From assembly GCA_007116645.1 (NCBI GenBank), contig SKIA01000056.1:1-5010 (forward strand): a DNA stretch of 5,010 bases. Reading direction: 5' to 3'. Below, one piece after another: positions 4,335-5,010 of this stretch; position 1 is the first letter of the stretch; every line of letters begins with the position of its first letter. The DNA comes from Candidatus Woesearchaeota archaeon. GTDB taxonomy: Archaea > Nanobdellota > Nanobdellia > Woesearchaeales > SKIA01. The notes under the pieces are model-generated. The model had not been told where the DNA came from and did no database searches. It saw only the letters and a program-made list of their open reading frames with translations. Made by a program: the position numbers and the translations under genes.

Positions 4335-5010
4335 ATGCGATCAGCGTTTATTTTCAGAAGAGACTTGCGTCTTGTTGATAACCTTGGCCTCATAAAAGCA
4401 TGCGAGGAGTCAGAAGTCGTGTGTTGTTTTGTTCTTGACCCCAGACAAGCACAAGACCACGCGTACCGCTCGCTTAATGCGCTGGAATTCATGTTTCGCT
4501 CACTTATCGAGCTCGATCTTGCGTTGCAAGAAAAAGGTGGAAGGCTCGTTGTGTTTGAAGGAAAGCCCGAAGACGCGGTGCGGACGCTCGCAAACGGTCA
4601 TGACGTCAAGGCAGTGCATGTCAACGAAGACTACACGCCTTTTTCAAAAGAGCGCGACAAAGCGCTCAAGGCGGTGTGCGAATCACTCAGCGTCAGTTTT
4701 CATCAGCACTTTGATTTGCTCCTTGCAAAACCTGGTGAAGTATTAACGCAGCAAGGAACGCCGTACACGGTGTTCACGCCGTTTTTCAAATCAGCAATTA
4801 ACTATTCTGTTCCCACGCCCCAACCCGCGCCGAATGGCTCGTTTGTCTCACTTGATATCGGCATTGACTTGCAAGAAGCGTTTGGTCGTTACGTGCCAAA
4901 CCCGAACGAGCAGTTAGCAGTGAATGGCGGACGATCAGAAGGTCTTGAATTAATTGAGCGGGCGACCACGTTGTCTGAGTACGGAAAAAAGCGTGACATT
5001 CCCTCGCTTG
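4335..5010 (+). CDS. phrB: Deoxyribodipyrimidine photolyase, class I (partial, 3' end beyond window)
   Basis: The first 225 residues are present and read openly to the window edge. They match the cryptochrome/photolyase family: FIFRRDLRLVDNLGL at the start, the Rossmann-like antenna domain over residues 1-130 with an LVVFEGKPEDAV strand-helix, VNEDYTPFSKERD, the TVFTPFFK signature at 145-152, and GGRSEGLELI plus YGKKRDIPSL leading into the FAD-binding helical domain. The enzyme uses light and reduced FAD to split cyclobutane pyrimidine dimers in DNA; the tryptophan electron-transfer chain and most FAD contacts lie in the missing half, so substrate class cannot be proved here. Full-length homologues are about 430-480 residues, so roughly half is seen. 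The ATG at 4335 fits the family N-terminus, and no earlier start is needed. The visible part of the gene is GC-richer than the genes to its left and lies just right of the direct repeat. Confidence 0.95.
   Translation, partial: MRSAFIFRRDLRLVDNLGLIKACEESEVVCCFVLDPRQAQDHAYRSLNALEFMFRSLIELDLALQEKGGRLVVFEGKPEDAVRTLANGHDVKAVHVNEDYTPFSKERDKALKAVCESLSVSFHQHFDLLLAKPGEVLTQQGTPYTVFTPFFKSAINYSVPTPQPAPNGSFVSLDIGIDLQEAFGRYVPNPNEQLAVNGGRSEGLELIERATTLSEYGKKRDIPSL

Noticed and set aside
4429..4746. Open frame of 105 codons inside the photolyase gene
   Set aside because: It is out of frame with a clear photolyase reading frame that runs from 4335 to the window end.
1..5010. CRISPR array, tRNA, rRNA or riboswitch
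   Set aside because: No regularly spaced repeats, no cloverleaf or rRNA-like sequence, and the non-coding gaps (623-811 and 4183-4334) are short and taken up by promoters and the direct repeats.

Overview
The window looks like a piece of an archaeal chromosome, possibly from a DPANN-type or other uncultivated lineage. The lineage is inferred from signals, not from a marker gene. Three of the four first genes have a TATA-like box centred 25-27 nt upstream of a start codon that lacks a Shine-Dalgarno sequence, two of them with a strong purine-rich BRE/TATA. This is the archaeal leaderless arrangement. The internal gene at 18-410 does have a good Shine-Dalgarno (AGGAG). A bacterium with leaderless genes is not excluded.

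Layout. On the left, a two-gene minus-strand operon encodes a ChaB-family protein (395-622) and, overlapping it by 16 bp, a small unknown protein (18-410). On the right, a plus-strand class I photolyase (phrB, from 4335) runs off the window. Between them lie three genes. Two are a tight plus-strand operon: a protein with an N-terminal 2H phosphoesterase domain and a large unrecognised C-terminal domain (812-2212), then, one nucleotide later, a divergent ADP-ribosyltransferase-like protein (2214-3683). The third is an unrecognised Trp-rich protein on the minus strand (3595-4182), whose 3' end overlaps the ART gene by 89 bp.

The three middle genes are bracketed by a 25-bp direct repeat with one mismatch (674-698 and 4287-4311). 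Its left copy abuts the chaB promoter and its right copy includes the photolyase promoter. Weaker similarity extends the duplication to about 58 bp. The simplest reading is that chaB and phrB were once divergent neighbours and that a roughly 3.6-kb cargo was inserted between them, duplicating the junction. Sampled lines of the cargo are AT-richer (28-37% GC) than sampled photolyase lines (45-62% GC). No recombinase is present in the window.

The main candidate for something undescribed is the 2H-phosphoesterase / ADP-ribosyltransferase pair. The chemistry is suggestive. ART-fold enzymes consume NAD+ and can leave ADP-ribose on nucleic acid or protein. 2H enzymes open cyclic phosphodiesters, including ADP-ribose cyclic phosphate made by the ART-fold RNA 2'-phosphotransferase. 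Whether this pair is a defence or toxin module, an RNA repair pair or something else cannot be decided from sequence alone.
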